From Oligoflexia bacterium (GTDB lineage: Bacteria; Bdellovibrionota; UBA1018): DNA of 64,000 nucleotides. Shown here piece after piece: positions 52,365-62,677 of this stretch; position 1 is the stretch's first letter, and each line of letters begins with the position of its first letter. The notes beneath the pieces are model-generated. The model worked only from the letters and a program-made list of their open reading frames with translations. It had not been told where the DNA came from and searched no databases. Position numbers and translations under genes: made by a program. The stretch covers positions 62,001-126,000 of the forward strand of contig CAIZRG010000051.1 in assembly GCA_903935335.1 (NCBI GenBank), given 5' to 3'.

Positions 52365-55300
52365 TTATTTAAACCTCTTTTGAAACTTAAAATCTAAACC
52401 ATATGAATTTTGAGTAGACTGAGTAGTCGATTGTACATCCGCATTTCCGTAGGTCCCATAGTTATTGAAAACACCCGTCAGAGACAAATCTTGGTTCACA
52501 GAAAAATCAACATTAACCTGATTTGATCGATTTGTTCCAGTTCCTACTGTACTTCCAGCACTTAAACTAAGACGATCTCCTAATTTTCTTCGCAACGTTA
52601 TTTTTGGTGCTGCTGCAGCCTCTGCTTGAGACAATGGACGAAAAACACTCGTACCTTGCTGTGCATTAACAGACTCATCCAGTTGGAGTCGAAATCCTGT
52701 TTTATCTTCAATTTCTCGGTTGAAGTCTAAAGAATGCAAAACTAATGAAGCAGCCTCACCCTGCTGTACTGCACTCAGTGCATTGGCACTCAGTTTTTGA
52801 GCATCATTCGATGTGAGTCCAACAGTCAGAAGTGTTAAAATCTCAGACTCTTGCATCGCTGGATTTGAGGTGAACTCGACTTTAAATTTATCTGCTCTCC
52901 CAGAAGCGTAAAGTTTAATTTTATTAGAATTAACCTCTGTGTTTGCAGTCAAATCAAAAATTGGATTAATCACTGTAGGACTATCAAAATTCGCCGTCGC
53001 AGACTGAATAATAAATACGTGATTTTTAAATATTATTTTTCCTTGGATAATTTCAGCCTGACCTAAAACTCGAGGTGACTCTAAGGTATTCACTAAAGTG
53101 AGCCGACCTTTTGCTTGAACATCTCTAAAAAGATCGTTCTGAATGACAATTCCTTTTGAAGCCTCTACTTTTAAATTTAGCTTAAACTTAGGATAATTAC
53201 TCTCTCCTTGTTGAGTTGAGGGAGGAATGTATTGTAAAGCCTTAAGACTTCCAGCTGAATTTTTCTGATTCATTAGTTTTTCTTTAGAAAAAGCAGAGTC
53301 AATGAATAAATCCCCATCAATCAAATACGGAGGTTTTTCTCCAAAAATTCTCATGTTGCCATTTATTTTTGCATATTGGAATGGATAAACTTTAAATTTC
53401 GAACCAGTAATTTGACTCTTAAACTCTAAAGTCGGATAACGATCAGAGTTAATAGTAATTTTTCCATCAACAATAACTCGACCTCCACCTAAATCTGCTT
53501 GTATTTTTTGAAAACTAAGAACGTTCTGACGAAGCTGAAGAGTTCCTGTTACATTTTCAAGGGGTGACTCAAAAGAAGCAATACGGAGTGTATTATTTCC
53601 TAATTGAATCTTCCCAAATAAAGAAGGTGACTTAAGAGTCCCTCCAATTATAAAATCAAGCTTAGACCCTCCAATTGCTTGAACTATCGATGGAATAAAA
53701 AATTCAACTATAGAAATATCCAGATCGCCCCCTAAAAAACCCTCTAGGCGTGAATTTTGATTTCTTAAATTAAAAGAAGTGATACCCGATTTGCCTTTGA
53801 AAAAAATATTTTTAATATCAAAATCTCCCCCTCTCATTTCAAAAGAAAAAGGTTTTTCAAGTAAAAATTCGGTGCCTTGCCGAGCAAGAAAATATTCTGT
53901 CACACTCACAAATCCCGTTGATTTCTCTACTTCTCCAGAATAAAAGGAAAGATCTAAGATACCTGATAATCTCCCAGCCAAGGATCTATCTTGCATCGAC
54001 TTCTGGTTGAGCAACAAAAGCACAGGTGAAAAATCAAACTGTTTGAGTTCAAGATGAACATAGCTTCTAGCTTTAGGATTCCAATCATAAAAAAAATCAA
54101 TTAATCCTTGACCATCTTCTGCAGAACCTTGAACACTCAGTGATCCTTGGTCTGTATTGATTTCCAAAAAGCTAGGCGGTATTCCAACACCTCGAACTGA
54201 ACAATCCTGAAATTCAATATGAGTTGAGGACCGAATCATCCCTTCTCTACCTTTCCCCTGACTTTTAAAAGTTAATCTCCCACGAACAGGTACAGCCAAT
54301 TGACTAAAATGATCTAAGTCACTTAATGTTAAATTTTCAGTTTGAAGATCCCAGAAAATTCCATTTTTCGATCCAAAATAAATTTTCCCAATAAGGCTTC
54401 CAGACTGTTTTTTTATTTTTCCTTGACTAATAAAGTATTGTTCTTTTTCATATCCCCCAACCAAATGAACAGTTTTGAATCGCTCATTCCAATATTCCCA
54501 ATTGGTTCCTTCAAGCTCAGTCAAGACTTTAAGATCTGCATAGCTTAACCCCCCTGACAAATCAATACTCCCACTCACAAGGCCATTCAGCTTTTGAGGG
54601 AACCAATCTAAAGACTGTGTCAAATTTCCAAAGACTTGAATCAGATCCTGAATATTGCCATCACGAAATCCAACTTTTAAGGTAACCTGCTCAACTTTTC
54701 CAACATCTAACACTCCATCAACTTTAAATCGAGTGGACTGATGAGCAACCTCCACACCTTTAAAAAAAAGCCGAGAAGGATCATCATCCCAAGTCATTCT
54801 ACCCTTGAGACCTCCAAGAAAAAGTCTGAGATAATAAGCCTCCTGAAGGTCAGCATCGATATCTACTAAAACGCTTGAAGACGGACCATAAACATGAAGA
54901 TTAAGTAACCCATCTCCTCGAATGTCATTTTCCGCAATCTGCCCTAGATCTTTAAGAGAGATGTTTCCATGTGCAAGTAGATCATACCCTGACTTAAAAT
55001 CGAGCTTTCCGTCGAGCCGAAGTTTTGTATGCGGAAGAGTGACGAGAAGTCCTATGGGTTGAATACCCCCCTCATTGACCAATAAGGACCCATTTAGGTT
55101 AATTTTTGGTATTTTAAAAACAATTTTCATTATTTTTTCTTGCTGATGTCTTTGATTATCCAGCTGAAATTCTTCCAATACAGAATTCAAATCAACTCGC
55201 AGCTTCCATGGCTTTTGAGATTGCCCTGGAATAAAAGCTGCTTGCACAATTCCATTCAATCGAAAATCCAAAGGATAAATCTGATTCAATGCAGGTGCAG

Positions 55301-56495
55301 CTAACCAATGAAGATGAGCTCGATTCAATTGAAGCGATACTTTTATCGGCTCCAACGAACCGACAGTCCATTTTGTAGGTCCAATTTCAATTCTCCCTCC
55401 ACTTCCAGGCTGGTTCCCACCGATTCTTGGCTTTTCCACTGACGAAACTATAACCTTGGTCAGTGAAACTTCGTCCCCATTTAGAGCAGAAGCCCATTTT
55501 GCTTCGACCTCAATAGAATCTGTAGTCCATTTATCATAAGAAAAATTCTTAATAGAGAGAAAACCTTCAGCCTTTAAAGTTTCATTCAATTTGGACAGAT
55601 TACCTTGAACTTTCCCTCTCAAGCTAATCTGTCCGGATGGAAGTGATTTTAATCCTTTCCCAAAGTAAGAACGCAATACAGTTTCTAAACTACCTGTAGA
55701 ATGAATGGAAGCCTCTGCTTTTAAACTCGTTGTATCTAAAAGATTCCCTTTCACTTGACCATGAATCGACGTCTCTAAACCTTGTAATGAAATCAATAAA
55801 GATTCTAACTGCAATCCAAGAGCATTGACATAGATATCTCCATGAATAGATTCGATTTTTTCTGGTAAAAATAAGGTTTTTAAAAAACTTCCGTGTAAAT
55901 GATTTAAACTCAAATGCACAAAATAGCCCAATCCACCTTTACCAGACCATTGAGCTAACCTCAAATTCTCTGCATTTCCACTGATCACAGCAGATTCCTG
56001 GGAACCCAAATTGACTTTGAACTCAACATTTTTTAGAGCAAGTGCTTCAGCTCGAATATGAAAAAGCTCATCCCAGTGAAAATCTAACCTTGCTTTTTTA
56101 GATTGAGACTTTCTGTTTGAAAATAATTGATCTGCAAGAATCTGCACTTGACCATTTACAACGGTCAGTTCGTTAACCCGAATATCTCCAGAAAATATTT
56201 GGAAAAACTGAAAACTAAAATCCATTCTCTCTGCTGAAACAAAGGATCCAGCAGGAAGGTTTGCAATATTTCTCGGCCCAACAGCTACTTTTGGATTCTT
56301 TAATGAAAACCCAGGAGGAAAAAATTTTACAGATATCTCTGAAAAGTCAGCTTGAATTCCTACATCTTTTGGAATATATTTTGAAGCAACTTTTTTCAGA
56401 ACTGAAGCAAAACGAGGGCTTTCAACAAACCCAAGAAGACTCGCAATAAGAGTTCCAACAATGATTGAAAAAATAATAAAAGGGTGTTTAAACAT
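52365..56495 (-). CDS. tamB: TamB/AsmA-like translocation and lipid-transport protein
   Basis: A 1376-residue protein with an N-terminal membrane helix (FIIFSIIVGTLIASLLGFVE). A very long beta-helical/AsmA-type middle follows, and a C-terminal TamB (DUF490) domain at about 1040-1376 (ESPRVLGQAEIIQGKIIFKN; NFDSPTVINPIFDLTANTEV; TSNPAMQESEILTLLTVGL). It spans the periplasm and is known for assisting outer-membrane protein insertion and phospholipid transfer. It is just upstream of the Omp85 gene on the same strand, the conserved tamA-tamB pair. Confidence 0.93.
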   Translation of the reverse strand: MFKHPFIIFSIIVGTLIASLLGFVESPRFASVLKKVASKYIPKDVGIQADFSEISVKFFPPGFSLKNPKVAVGPRNIANLPAGSFVSAERMDFSFQFFQIFSGDIRVNELTVVNGQVQILADQLFSNRKSQSKKARLDFHWDELFHIRAEALALKNVEFKVNLGSQESAVISGNAENLRLAQWSGKGGLGYFVHLSLNHLHGSFLKTLFLPEKIESIHGDIYVNALGLQLESLLISLQGLETSIHGQVKGNLLDTTSLKAEASIHSTGSLETVLRSYFGKGLKSLPSGQISLRGKVQGNLSKLNETLKAEGFLSIKNFSYDKWTTDSIEVEAKWASALNGDEVSLTKVIVSSVEKPRIGGNQPGSGGRIEIGPTKWTVGSLEPIKVSLQLNRAHLHWLAAPALNQIYPLDFRLNGIVQAAFIPGQSQKPWKLRVDLNSVLEEFQLDNQRHQQEKIMKIVFKIPKINLNGSLLVNEGGIQPIGLLVTLPHTKLRLDGKLDFKSGYDLLAHGNISLKDLGQIAENDIRGDGLLNLHVYGPSSSVLVDIDADLQEAYYLRLFLGGLKGRMTWDDDPSRLFFKGVEVAHQSTRFKVDGVLDVGKVEQVTLKVGFRDGNIQDLIQVFGNLTQSLDWFPQKLNGLVSGSIDLSGGLSYADLKVLTELEGTNWEYWNERFKTVHLVGGYEKEQYFISQGKIKKQSGSLIGKIYFGSKNGIFWDLQTENLTLSDLDHFSQLAVPVRGRLTFKSQGKGREGMIRSSTHIEFQDCSVRGVGIPPSFLEINTDQGSLSVQGSAEDGQGLIDFFYDWNPKARSYVHLELKQFDFSPVLLLLNQKSMQDRSLAGRLSGILDLSFYSGEVEKSTGFVSVTEYFLARQGTEFLLEKPFSFEMRGGDFDIKNIFFKGKSGITSFNLRNQNSRLEGFLGGDLDISIVEFFIPSIVQAIGGSKLDFIIGGTLKSPSLFGKIQLGNNTLRIASFESPLENVTGTLQLRQNVLSFQKIQADLGGGRVIVDGKITINSDRYPTLEFKSQITGSKFKVYPFQYAKINGNMRIFGEKPPYLIDGDLFIDSAFSKEKLMNQKNSAGSLKALQYIPPSTQQGESNYPKFKLNLKVEASKGIVIQNDLFRDVQAKGRLTLVNTLESPRVLGQAEIIQGKIIFKNHVFIIQSATANFDSPTVINPIFDLTANTEVNSNKIKLYASGRADKFKVEFTSNPAMQESEILTLLTVGLTSNDAQKLSANALSAVQQGEAASLVLHSLDFNREIEDKTGFRLQLDESVNAQQGTSVFRPLSQAEAAAAPKITLRRKLGDRLSLSAGSTVGTGTNRSNQVNVDFSVNQDLSLTGVFNNYGTYGNADVQSTTQSTQNSYGLDFKFQKRFK

Positions 56496-56506
56496 CCTAA
56501 CACAAC

Positions 56507-57430
56507 CTATCCTTTTTTTCTCAATCGCTGCTCAAGATCTCTATATATAGGATCAATAACTGCCGCCTGTCTATAAAAATGGAGTGAAGTTTCAAGTTTA
56601 TTAATTGATTCATAGATCCTTCCCATTAAATAAAAAAAATCAATTTTGTCCTCTCTTTTAATTTCGATGTCCTGCAAAATCGGCTGAATTTGAGAAATTG
56701 CTTCAAAGGGGCGACCTGCTAATGTCAATGTATACCCCAGTAGACTGTTTGCGGATAAATAAAATCCAGAAGACTGATCCCCTTCTGTATCCAGGGTCTG
56801 ACAGGCTGTAGAAAACAAATGTATAGCAACCTCATAGAGGTTCATCTCTAAAAAGGCGATCCCAAGATCAATCCAATCTTGAGTCTTTCCCGTAGAAAGA
56901 ATCTGATCTAAGTGGTTACTCAAAGACTCAACTACTTCAGGTTTTCGAAGTCCTGAAATGACACTCTGTCCTCCCCACCCATTGTCATCTGAGTAGATCC
57001 CCAATCTAAAATCTTCATCAAGTTTCATAATTAAAGCTTCGGTGTCGACTTCTGTCAAGCTCGGTTGAATCTTTTTTAGGTAGGAATATGGAATCTCTTG
57101 TACTGTAAAAATCTTTTTGAGTTCTAATGCATAGATATCCTCTAAAGTTTGTCGAGCTATTGCATTGGAAGAATCGATGAGCAAAACCTTTCTTAAGGTT
57201 TTTTTAGCATCATCTAATAAGCCTTCATTCATAAGAATCTTTGCACTCTGAAGCAAATCATCAGGGCTTCCAGAGATTTGCTCTGGAGATTCACTTAAGG
57301 CCTCAGAAAAACCCTGAGCCTCCTCTCCCCTGTGAATCACCTTCGTCTTTTCAGAAAGAAGATCCTCTCCTAAGTCTACTCTGGTACTAGGATCGATCTC
57401 CTCAGCTGAGGTAGTTTCATCATAGGCCAT
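56507..57430 (-). CDS. TPR-repeat protein downstream of accBC
   Basis: A 307-residue protein. The acidic N-terminus (GEEAQGFSEALSESPEQISG) is followed by a TPR-like helical array (LLQSAKILMNEGLLDDAKKT; SALSH-type repeats; FFYLMGRIYESINKLETSLH). No signal peptide is evident, so it is cytoplasmic. It lies 11 bp from tamB and 55 bp from accC, in a run of same-strand genes. The middle segment (EEDFRLGIYSDDNGW-like, about 140-155) is not TPR. Related proteins accompany gliding or type IV pilus genes in delta-proteobacteria, which would fit this position, but the role is unproven. Confidence 0.7.
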   Translation of the reverse strand: MAYDETTSAEEIDPSTRVDLGEDLLSEKTKVIHRGEEAQGFSEALSESPEQISGSPDDLLQSAKILMNEGLLDDAKKTLRKVLLIDSSNAIARQTLEDIYALELKKIFTVQEIPYSYLKKIQPSLTEVDTEALIMKLDEDFRLGIYSDDNGWGGQSVISGLRKPEVVESLSNHLDQILSTGKTQDWIDLGIAFLEMNLYEVAIHLFSTACQTLDTEGDQSSGFYLSANSLLGYTLTLAGRPFEAISQIQPILQDIEIKREDKIDFFYLMGRIYESINKLETSLHFYRQAAVIDPIYRDLEQRLRKKG

Positions 57431-57485
57431 GAAAAATTTAAACCTGACTGATAATTATAAATGAGTTTAAAATCCTAAGACGATT

Positions 57486-58853
57486 TTACTCATATTTTTT
57501 CAGAAACTCTTCCAAAAAATGAGTGTCGTAAGCACCGTCTTTAAATTTTTTGCTCGCTAAAATTTTCTTATGAAAAGGGATATTGGTCTTGATTCCTTCA
57601 ATGACAAATTCATCAAGTGCTTGACGCATCTTGGCAATTGCCTCAATTCGAGTAGGTGCGTGAACAATGAGCTTTCCAATCATCGAATCATAAAAAGGTA
57701 AAACTTTATATTGATCATAAACAAAAGAGTCCACTCGAACTCCAAACCCACCGGGAACATGAAGGCCCGTAATCTGACCTGGAGACGGAGCAAACCGCTC
57801 AGGATCTTCGGCGTTAATTCGACATTCAATCGCATGGGAGTGAATCTGAACATCTCTCTGCTTGAATCGGAGACGAATTCCGGCAGCAGCCATGATTTGT
57901 TCTTTGATGAGATCAATTCCAGTCACCATTTCTGTGACTGGATGCTCAACCTGAATACGTGTATTCATTTCCATGAAATAAAATTTCTTATCCTGATTAT
58001 CCAATAAAAATTCTACAGTGCCCACATTTTGATAATTCACCGCCTGACACAGCTTCAAAGCTGCCTTACTCATCGCGTGACGCAGAGATGAGTCCAAAAC
58101 AGAGCTTGGACTCTCCTCTAAAATCTTTTGGTGCCTCCTTTGAATCGTACAATCTCTCTCTCCTAAAGAAATTTGATTTCCATGCTTGTCACACAAAACT
58201 TGAATTTCAACATGCCTTGGATTTTCACAATATTTCTCTAAATACATCGCAGAATTTCCAAAAGCTGCTCCTGCTTCTGAACTGACACGATCAAAGGACA
58301 TAGAAAGCTGCTGAGAATTATGAACAATGTGAATTCCCCGCCCTCCACCACCCGCAGCAGCTTTCAAAATGACAGGGTAACCAATCTTATCAGCCTCCTG
58401 TAGAGCAAAATGTAGATCCGGCACAGCAGAGACAGTCCCCGGTAAAAGCGGAACACCTGCCTTCAAAGCAATTGCACGAGCCTGAGTCTTTTCACCCATA
58501 CATCGAATATTCTCTGTTGAAGGCCCAATAAAAGTGATCTTACATTCAGAACAAAGTCTCGCAAATTCAGAATTTTCAGATAAAAATCCATAACCAGGAT
58601 GAATTGCATCGGCTTCCGTAATATCAGCAGCAGAAAGGATGTTGGCAATATTCAAATAACTCAGCTTTGACTGTGCAGGACCAATGCAAACTGCTTCATC
58701 TGCAAGCTTCACATGAAGCGAATACTCATCTGCTGTAGAGTAAACAGCAACAGTAGAAATTCCTAACTCACGACAAGCTCGAATCACCCTCAGTGCAATT
58801 TCTCCACGGTTGGCAATCAATACTTTCCGAAAAAGTGGTGGAACCGTTTTCAT
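57486..58853 (-). CDS. accC: Biotin carboxylase subunit of acetyl-CoA carboxylase
   Basis: A 455-residue enzyme. The start at 58853 is preferred because of GGGAGAG 6-7 nt upstream; an ATG at 58874 adds seven residues. KVLIANRGEIALRVIRACRE, the ATP-grasp loop KAAAGGGGRGIHIV, EMNTRIQVEHPVTEMVTGID and the C-terminal domain are intact. It carboxylates the biotin of AccB with ATP and bicarbonate for fatty-acid synthesis. accB lies directly upstream; accA/accD are not in the window. Confidence 0.97.
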   Translation of the reverse strand: MKTVPPLFRKVLIANRGEIALRVIRACRELGISTVAVYSTADEYSLHVKLADEAVCIGPAQSKLSYLNIANILSAADITEADAIHPGYGFLSENSEFARLCSECKITFIGPSTENIRCMGEKTQARAIALKAGVPLLPGTVSAVPDLHFALQEADKIGYPVILKAAAGGGGRGIHIVHNSQQLSMSFDRVSSEAGAAFGNSAMYLEKYCENPRHVEIQVLCDKHGNQISLGERDCTIQRRHQKILEESPSSVLDSSLRHAMSKAALKLCQAVNYQNVGTVEFLLDNQDKKFYFMEMNTRIQVEHPVTEMVTGIDLIKEQIMAAAGIRLRFKQRDVQIHSHAIECRINAEDPERFAPSPGQITGLHVPGGFGVRVDSFVYDQYKVLPFYDSMIGKLIVHAPTRIEAIAKMRQALDEFVIEGIKTNIPFHKKILASKKFKDGAYDTHFLEEFLKKYE

Positions 58854-58889
58854 TTTGGCTCTCTCCCTATCCATTCACAAAGTTCCACT

Positions 58890-59468
58890 TTAAGGTTCAA
58901 AAACAAAAAGGGGCTCACCAAATTCAACAGGTTGACCATTCTCAACAAGAATAGAAACGACTTTCCCTGTAAACTCAGCATCGATTTCATTCATCAACTT
59001 CATGGCTTCAATAATACACAAGACGTCTCCCCTTTTCACAATCTGACCCTCTCGGACATAAGGATCTGCATCAGGAGAAGAGGACCGATAAAAGGTACCC
59101 ACAAATGGAGAAACAACCTGCTTTTGATGACTATTGAGATTGGGGACCTTGTTAGAAGATCCTCCTTCTGCTCCAGAAATCACTCCTCCCGTACTCTCAC
59201 TCACTTTTACAGGTTGCACCAGGAGGTCTTGAGAAGGTATTAAGGAAGAAGTGTCGCAAGGTGCAGCAACAACACCTCCAGCAACTTTTTCAGCATAAGC
59301 CTGACGAGTCTTCACCTTCAGGCGATCAGATCCCCGATCCCACTCAAGCTCTGTTACTTCATGCTTTTCCATGAGCTCAAAAATCTTCTCCAATTGACGA
59401 AGATCTTCGGATCCATTTTGACGTCCTGACATCATTTTTTTAGAATTTTTTATGATCGATTTAGCCAC
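58890..59468 (-). CDS. accB: Biotin carboxyl carrier protein of acetyl-CoA carboxylase
   Basis: A 192-residue protein. An N-terminal amphipathic segment ([20 protein letters not shown]) is followed by a Gly/Ser/Val linker and the biotinyl domain, which has EAMKLMNEI (biotinylated Lys), [20 protein letters not shown] and a C-terminal hammerhead. It carries carboxybiotin between AccC and the transferase. It is 36 bp from accC and 1 bp from efp. The linker is longer and more Ser/Gly-rich than in E. coli (156 residues). Confidence 0.96.
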   Translation of the reverse strand: MAKSIIKNSKKMMSGRQNGSEDLRQLEKIFELMEKHEVTELEWDRGSDRLKVKTRQAYAEKVAGGVVAAPCDTSSLIPSQDLLVQPVKVSESTGGVISGAEGGSSNKVPNLNSHQKQVVSPFVGTFYRSSSPDADPYVREGQIVKRGDVLCIIEAMKLMNEIDAEFTGKVVSILVENGQPVEFGEPLFVFEP

Positions 59469-59469
59469 G

Positions 59470-60033
59470 TTACTTATTCGCCTTTTCTACATAAGTGTAG
59501 TCACGAGTATCCACCTTAATCAAATCCCCTTCCTTCAAATGAAAAGGAACATTCACACTAGCCCCAGTTTCTAACTGAGCAGGCTTTGATCCTCCTGTGA
59601 CCGTATCTCCTCGAAAGGAAGGCTCGGTATTTGCAATCTTTAAAACCACAAACGTAGGTAACTCTACTCCAATAGGACGTTCATTAAAATACATCACTTT
59701 AATCACAACATTCTCTTGGAGGAAATCTTTTCCCTGACCTAGCTGCTCCGCAGAAAGCGCAACTTGTTCATAATTCGAATTATTCATGAAGTGATAGCCT
59801 GCAGCATCCTTATACAAAAACTGCATCTCCTTTTCTTCTGTATTTGCACGATCTAATTTATCCCCTGATGTAATCGTTCGTTCAATGACATTCTGATTCA
59901 GCATGTTTTTCAATTTAGTCCGAGTAAAAGCACGACCTTTTCCTGGACTGACATGTTGAAAATCCACGATTTCATAGGGGATGCCTTCTATCTCAACTTT
60001 GAGGCCTTTGCGAAACTGATTCGTAGGATACAT
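59470..60033 (-). CDS. efp: Elongation factor P
   Basis: A 187-residue protein of normal length with KOW-type N-terminal domain and two OB domains. The modifiable residue is Lys32 in [17 protein letters not shown]; Lys rather than Arg suggests a lysine modification pathway (EpmA-like) or none. The [16 protein letters not shown] region is typical of EF-P. It rescues ribosomes stalled at polyproline, useful for the Pro-rich envelope proteins here. It precedes accB, an arrangement widespread in Proteobacteria. Confidence 0.97.
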   Translation of the reverse strand: MYPTNQFRKGLKVEIEGIPYEIVDFQHVSPGKGRAFTRTKLKNMLNQNVIERTITSGDKLDRANTEEKEMQFLYKDAAGYHFMNNSNYEQVALSAEQLGQGKDFLQENVVIKVMYFNERPIGVELPTFVVLKIANTEPSFRGDTVTGGSKPAQLETGASVNVPFHLKEGDLIKVDTRDYTYVEKANK

Positions 60034-60082
60034 GACCCATTGGTAACCGAGACTAAGCGAGGTGTCAAAGGGAGATTCCTCC

Positions 60083-60697
60083 CTATCCTAGTCCGAGCTC
60101 AATTCGAGTACGATAGCGCTCCACTTTCTGGAGTAAAACCTGTAAGGCTTCAACCTGTTTTATTTTTTTTCTACGTTTAAATTCAGGATCACTCGTTATT
60201 GCAAAAGCTGCTGGCTGCACATCAAATGAAGACAAAGAAATTGGGTCAGTCCTTAAAACTAAAGTTCCTTTTTTATACGCTTCATCTTCAAGTTCCTGAA
60301 CAATTTTAATAGTTTCTGAATCTTGGGGTACAAAATAAAGAAGCATTTTATAAGCACTCAAAGACTCAGGTATCCTTCCCAAAACCAAAAAAGACTCTGC
60401 CAAAAGCCGCTGAGCAACAAGATTATCTGGAAAATCTTGAACCATAGGTAGAAGTTCATCTAAAACCGCTTGATACTGTTTTTTATCAAAGAGCGCTCGA
60501 GCCAAAGCCACTTTTCCCCCCATAAAACGGGGGTGAACTCTTAAACCTTCTCTGGCAATCTTAACAGCTTCATCAATGAGTCCTGCCTTCCTATAAGACT
60601 CTGCTAAGGGAGCAAATACACGGGAAGTAGGATCATCTTGATATTTCTTCAAATAACTATAAATCAAAGGGCGCTGAATTTCAGAAAATTTATCCAT
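60083..60697 (-). CDS. TPR protein downstream of pilQ
   Basis: A 204-residue protein made of four to five TPR units (VFAPLAESYRKAGLIDEAVK; GGKVALARALFDKKQYQAVL; VAQRLLAESFLVLGRIPESL) and a C-terminal helix rich in Lys. It has no signal peptide. Its ATG overlaps the pilQ stop (TAATG), so it is translated with the pilus operon. It may be a cytoplasmic adaptor for pilus assembly, but sequence alone does not show this. Confidence 0.75.
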   Translation of the reverse strand: MDKFSEIQRPLIYSYLKKYQDDPTSRVFAPLAESYRKAGLIDEAVKIAREGLRVHPRFMGGKVALARALFDKKQYQAVLDELLPMVQDFPDNLVAQRLLAESFLVLGRIPESLSAYKMLLYFVPQDSETIKIVQELEDEAYKKGTLVLRTDPISLSSFDVQPAAFAITSDPEFKRRKKIKQVEALQVLLQKVERYRTRIELGLG

Positions 60698-62676
60698 TAT
60701 CCACTTAACCCTGCTTCTTTGATATTCAAAATTCGAGGGGTCACAAAAATAAACAACTCATTTCGGGTCGTACTGTCTTGGTCACTTCCAAAAAGCGCAC
60801 CAAGAATGGGCAGCTTCCTTAAAATCGGAAACCCTGAAGAGGTATGAGTACTTTCTGCTGAATAAATCCCGCCAATTACCAGGGTCGACCCACTTTCAAC
60901 AATCACGAGCGTATTAAGATTTCGAGATCCAATCCCACTTTGCCCTCCTGAAAGTGGGATTGGGACATCTTTACTCACAGACAAATCTAATAAAACACTT
61001 CCATCATTGGTCACAGTGGGCTTCACACTCAAGCTGATATTGGCTTGTTGTACTGTTGCGGCAGGAACTGTACCTACCCCAGCAACAGTTGTTGTCCCAG
61101 GAACAAGAACGGGAGTCCCTTCAACAATACTCGCTTTTTCTTTATTCAAAACAACCGTCTTAGGTGATGATACAATCTTAACCTGATTTTCACTTTCACC
61201 CCAATTCAGCAGGGCGTTCAATTGACTGACTCCAGGAATAAAACTTACGGAAGGAGATAAACCAAATGCCCCATTCAAGGAACCACTGGCTCCACTTGCG
61301 CTTGAGACATCGGAACCTTTCTGAAACACCCCTGGAGAACCAATTAATGAATCTAATGGGTTACCTCCGGCAAAACTTGCTACAAAGGAACTCCCTCCTG
61401 TTCCACCAACTCCAAGGCTTCCTCCTAAGGATTTTGAAAATCCTTCCGTTACTTCCACTACTTTAGCTTCAATCATGATCTGAGGAGTTTGAGTGTCCAA
61501 GATCTCAATTAATTTTTTCATTCTTTCCAAATTTTCTGGAATATCACGAATCACTAAACTATTTGTTCGATTATCCGCTTGCACAACCGCATCTTGATGA
61601 TTCGACACTTGGCTATCAGCTGAACCACCAGCCGATGAAGCTGAAGTAGACGAAGCAGATTGTGTTCCAAATTTTGATAAAATTGCTTGAAGATCAGTTA
61701 ATTTTGCATAACTGATGGGAAAAACTCGAGTTACCCTAGGTGCACTTGCTTTTGAAGCTTCATCTGCTTTTCGCTCCTCTTCTTTTTCAGCCAAAAGATT
61801 TTTAAGGGTGACTATTCTTAAAATGCTATTCTTCCGCTCAGCCCCCAAATGATTTGTATGTAAAATCACATCTAATGCCTGGTCCCACGGAACATCAATT
61901 AAAGAAAGTGTAATTTTACCAGTAACATCAGAACCAATGATTGTATTAAACCCGCTTGTTCCTCCAATCATTCTTAAAACATCCGTCACATCAGCATCTC
62001 GAACCTCAAGAGTAATCGGTTTTCCAGTAAATTTTTGAGTTACCTCATTTTCCGAAAAAATCTCAATATTTGATTTAGACTCAGAGGAACGATTTGAAGA
62101 TTCATCCTCAGAATGACTTAAGCTAGATCCACCCTCTGATGAAAGCAAAGAAACCCCAGATTTAGTCTCAGATGTAGCCTCAGATGTAGCCCCAGATGTA
62201 GCCCCAGATGCAGCCCCAGGTGCAGCCCCAGATGCAGCCCCAGACGCAGCCTCAGGTACAGCCCCAGATGCAGCCTCAGGTACAGCCCCAGATGCAGGAA
62301 CAGTAATCTTTAAAGTATTCCCATCTTGAATCACCTGAGTAGGAACAGACTCCCGCAATTGGACAACAACCCTAACTCGATCAGGCTGATCAGGAACCTG
62401 ATATGGACTCACCAAGCTTACTTTACTATTAAATGAAGAAGTATCAATCTTCTTCGAATTACTCTGTGAAATAGAAGCATCAGGGATTTCAACAATCAAT
62501 TGGTGATCCTGTGTATTCTCTTGCTTTTCATAACTGATTGGACCACTTGCTTGGATTAAAATTTCTGATGGATCATTCATCCCTTTAAAGTTAATAGATG
62601 TAATTTCTATCTTAGCCCAGCCCAGAGAACTTGAGCTCACCATAAAAACCAGCATCCACTTGATCATTTGTTGCAT
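60697..62676 (-). CDS. pilQ: Type IV pilus secretin PilQ
   Basis: A 659-residue outer-membrane secretin. It has a signal peptide (about 1-21), AMIN domain (ITSINFKGMNDPSEILIQAS), a Ala/Ser/Pro-rich repeat linker at about 132-175, an STN/secretin N0 domain (ITLEVRDADVTDVLRMIGGT), N1, and the secretin core (TPQIMIEAKVVEVTEGFSKS; VVLNKEKASIVEGTPVLVPG; LVIGGIYSAE). It forms the pore for the pilus fibre. It is 1 bp from pilP. Confidence 0.95.
   Translation of the reverse strand: MQQMIKWMLVFMVSSSSLGWAKIEITSINFKGMNDPSEILIQASGPISYEKQENTQDHQLIVEIPDASISQSNSKKIDTSSFNSKVSLVSPYQVPDQPDRVRVVVQLRESVPTQVIQDGNTLKITVPASGAVPEAASGAVPEAASGAASGAAPGAASGATSGATSEATSETKSGVSLLSSEGGSSLSHSEDESSNRSSESKSNIEIFSENEVTQKFTGKPITLEVRDADVTDVLRMIGGTSGFNTIIGSDVTGKITLSLIDVPWDQALDVILHTNHLGAERKNSILRIVTLKNLLAEKEEERKADEASKASAPRVTRVFPISYAKLTDLQAILSKFGTQSASSTSASSAGGSADSQVSNHQDAVVQADNRTNSLVIRDIPENLERMKKLIEILDTQTPQIMIEAKVVEVTEGFSKSLGGSLGVGGTGGSSFVASFAGGNPLDSLIGSPGVFQKGSDVSSASGASGSLNGAFGLSPSVSFIPGVSQLNALLNWGESENQVKIVSSPKTVVLNKEKASIVEGTPVLVPGTTTVAGVGTVPAATVQQANISLSVKPTVTNDGSVLLDLSVSKDVPIPLSGGQSGIGSRNLNTLVIVESGSTLVIGGIYSAESTHTSSGFPILRKLPILGALFGSDQDSTTRNELFIFVTPRILNIKEAGLSG
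62158..62298 (-). repeat. Short tandem repeats encoding Ala/Ser/Gly/Pro linker of PilQ
   Basis: Units such as GCAGCCCCAGATGC and GCCTCAGGTACAGCCCCAGA recur in this stretch. They code for SGA-, PEA- and SEAT-type repeats between the AMIN and secretin domains. Repeats of this sort change length easily, so linker length may vary between strains. Confidence 0.7.
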
Positions 62677-62677
62677 C

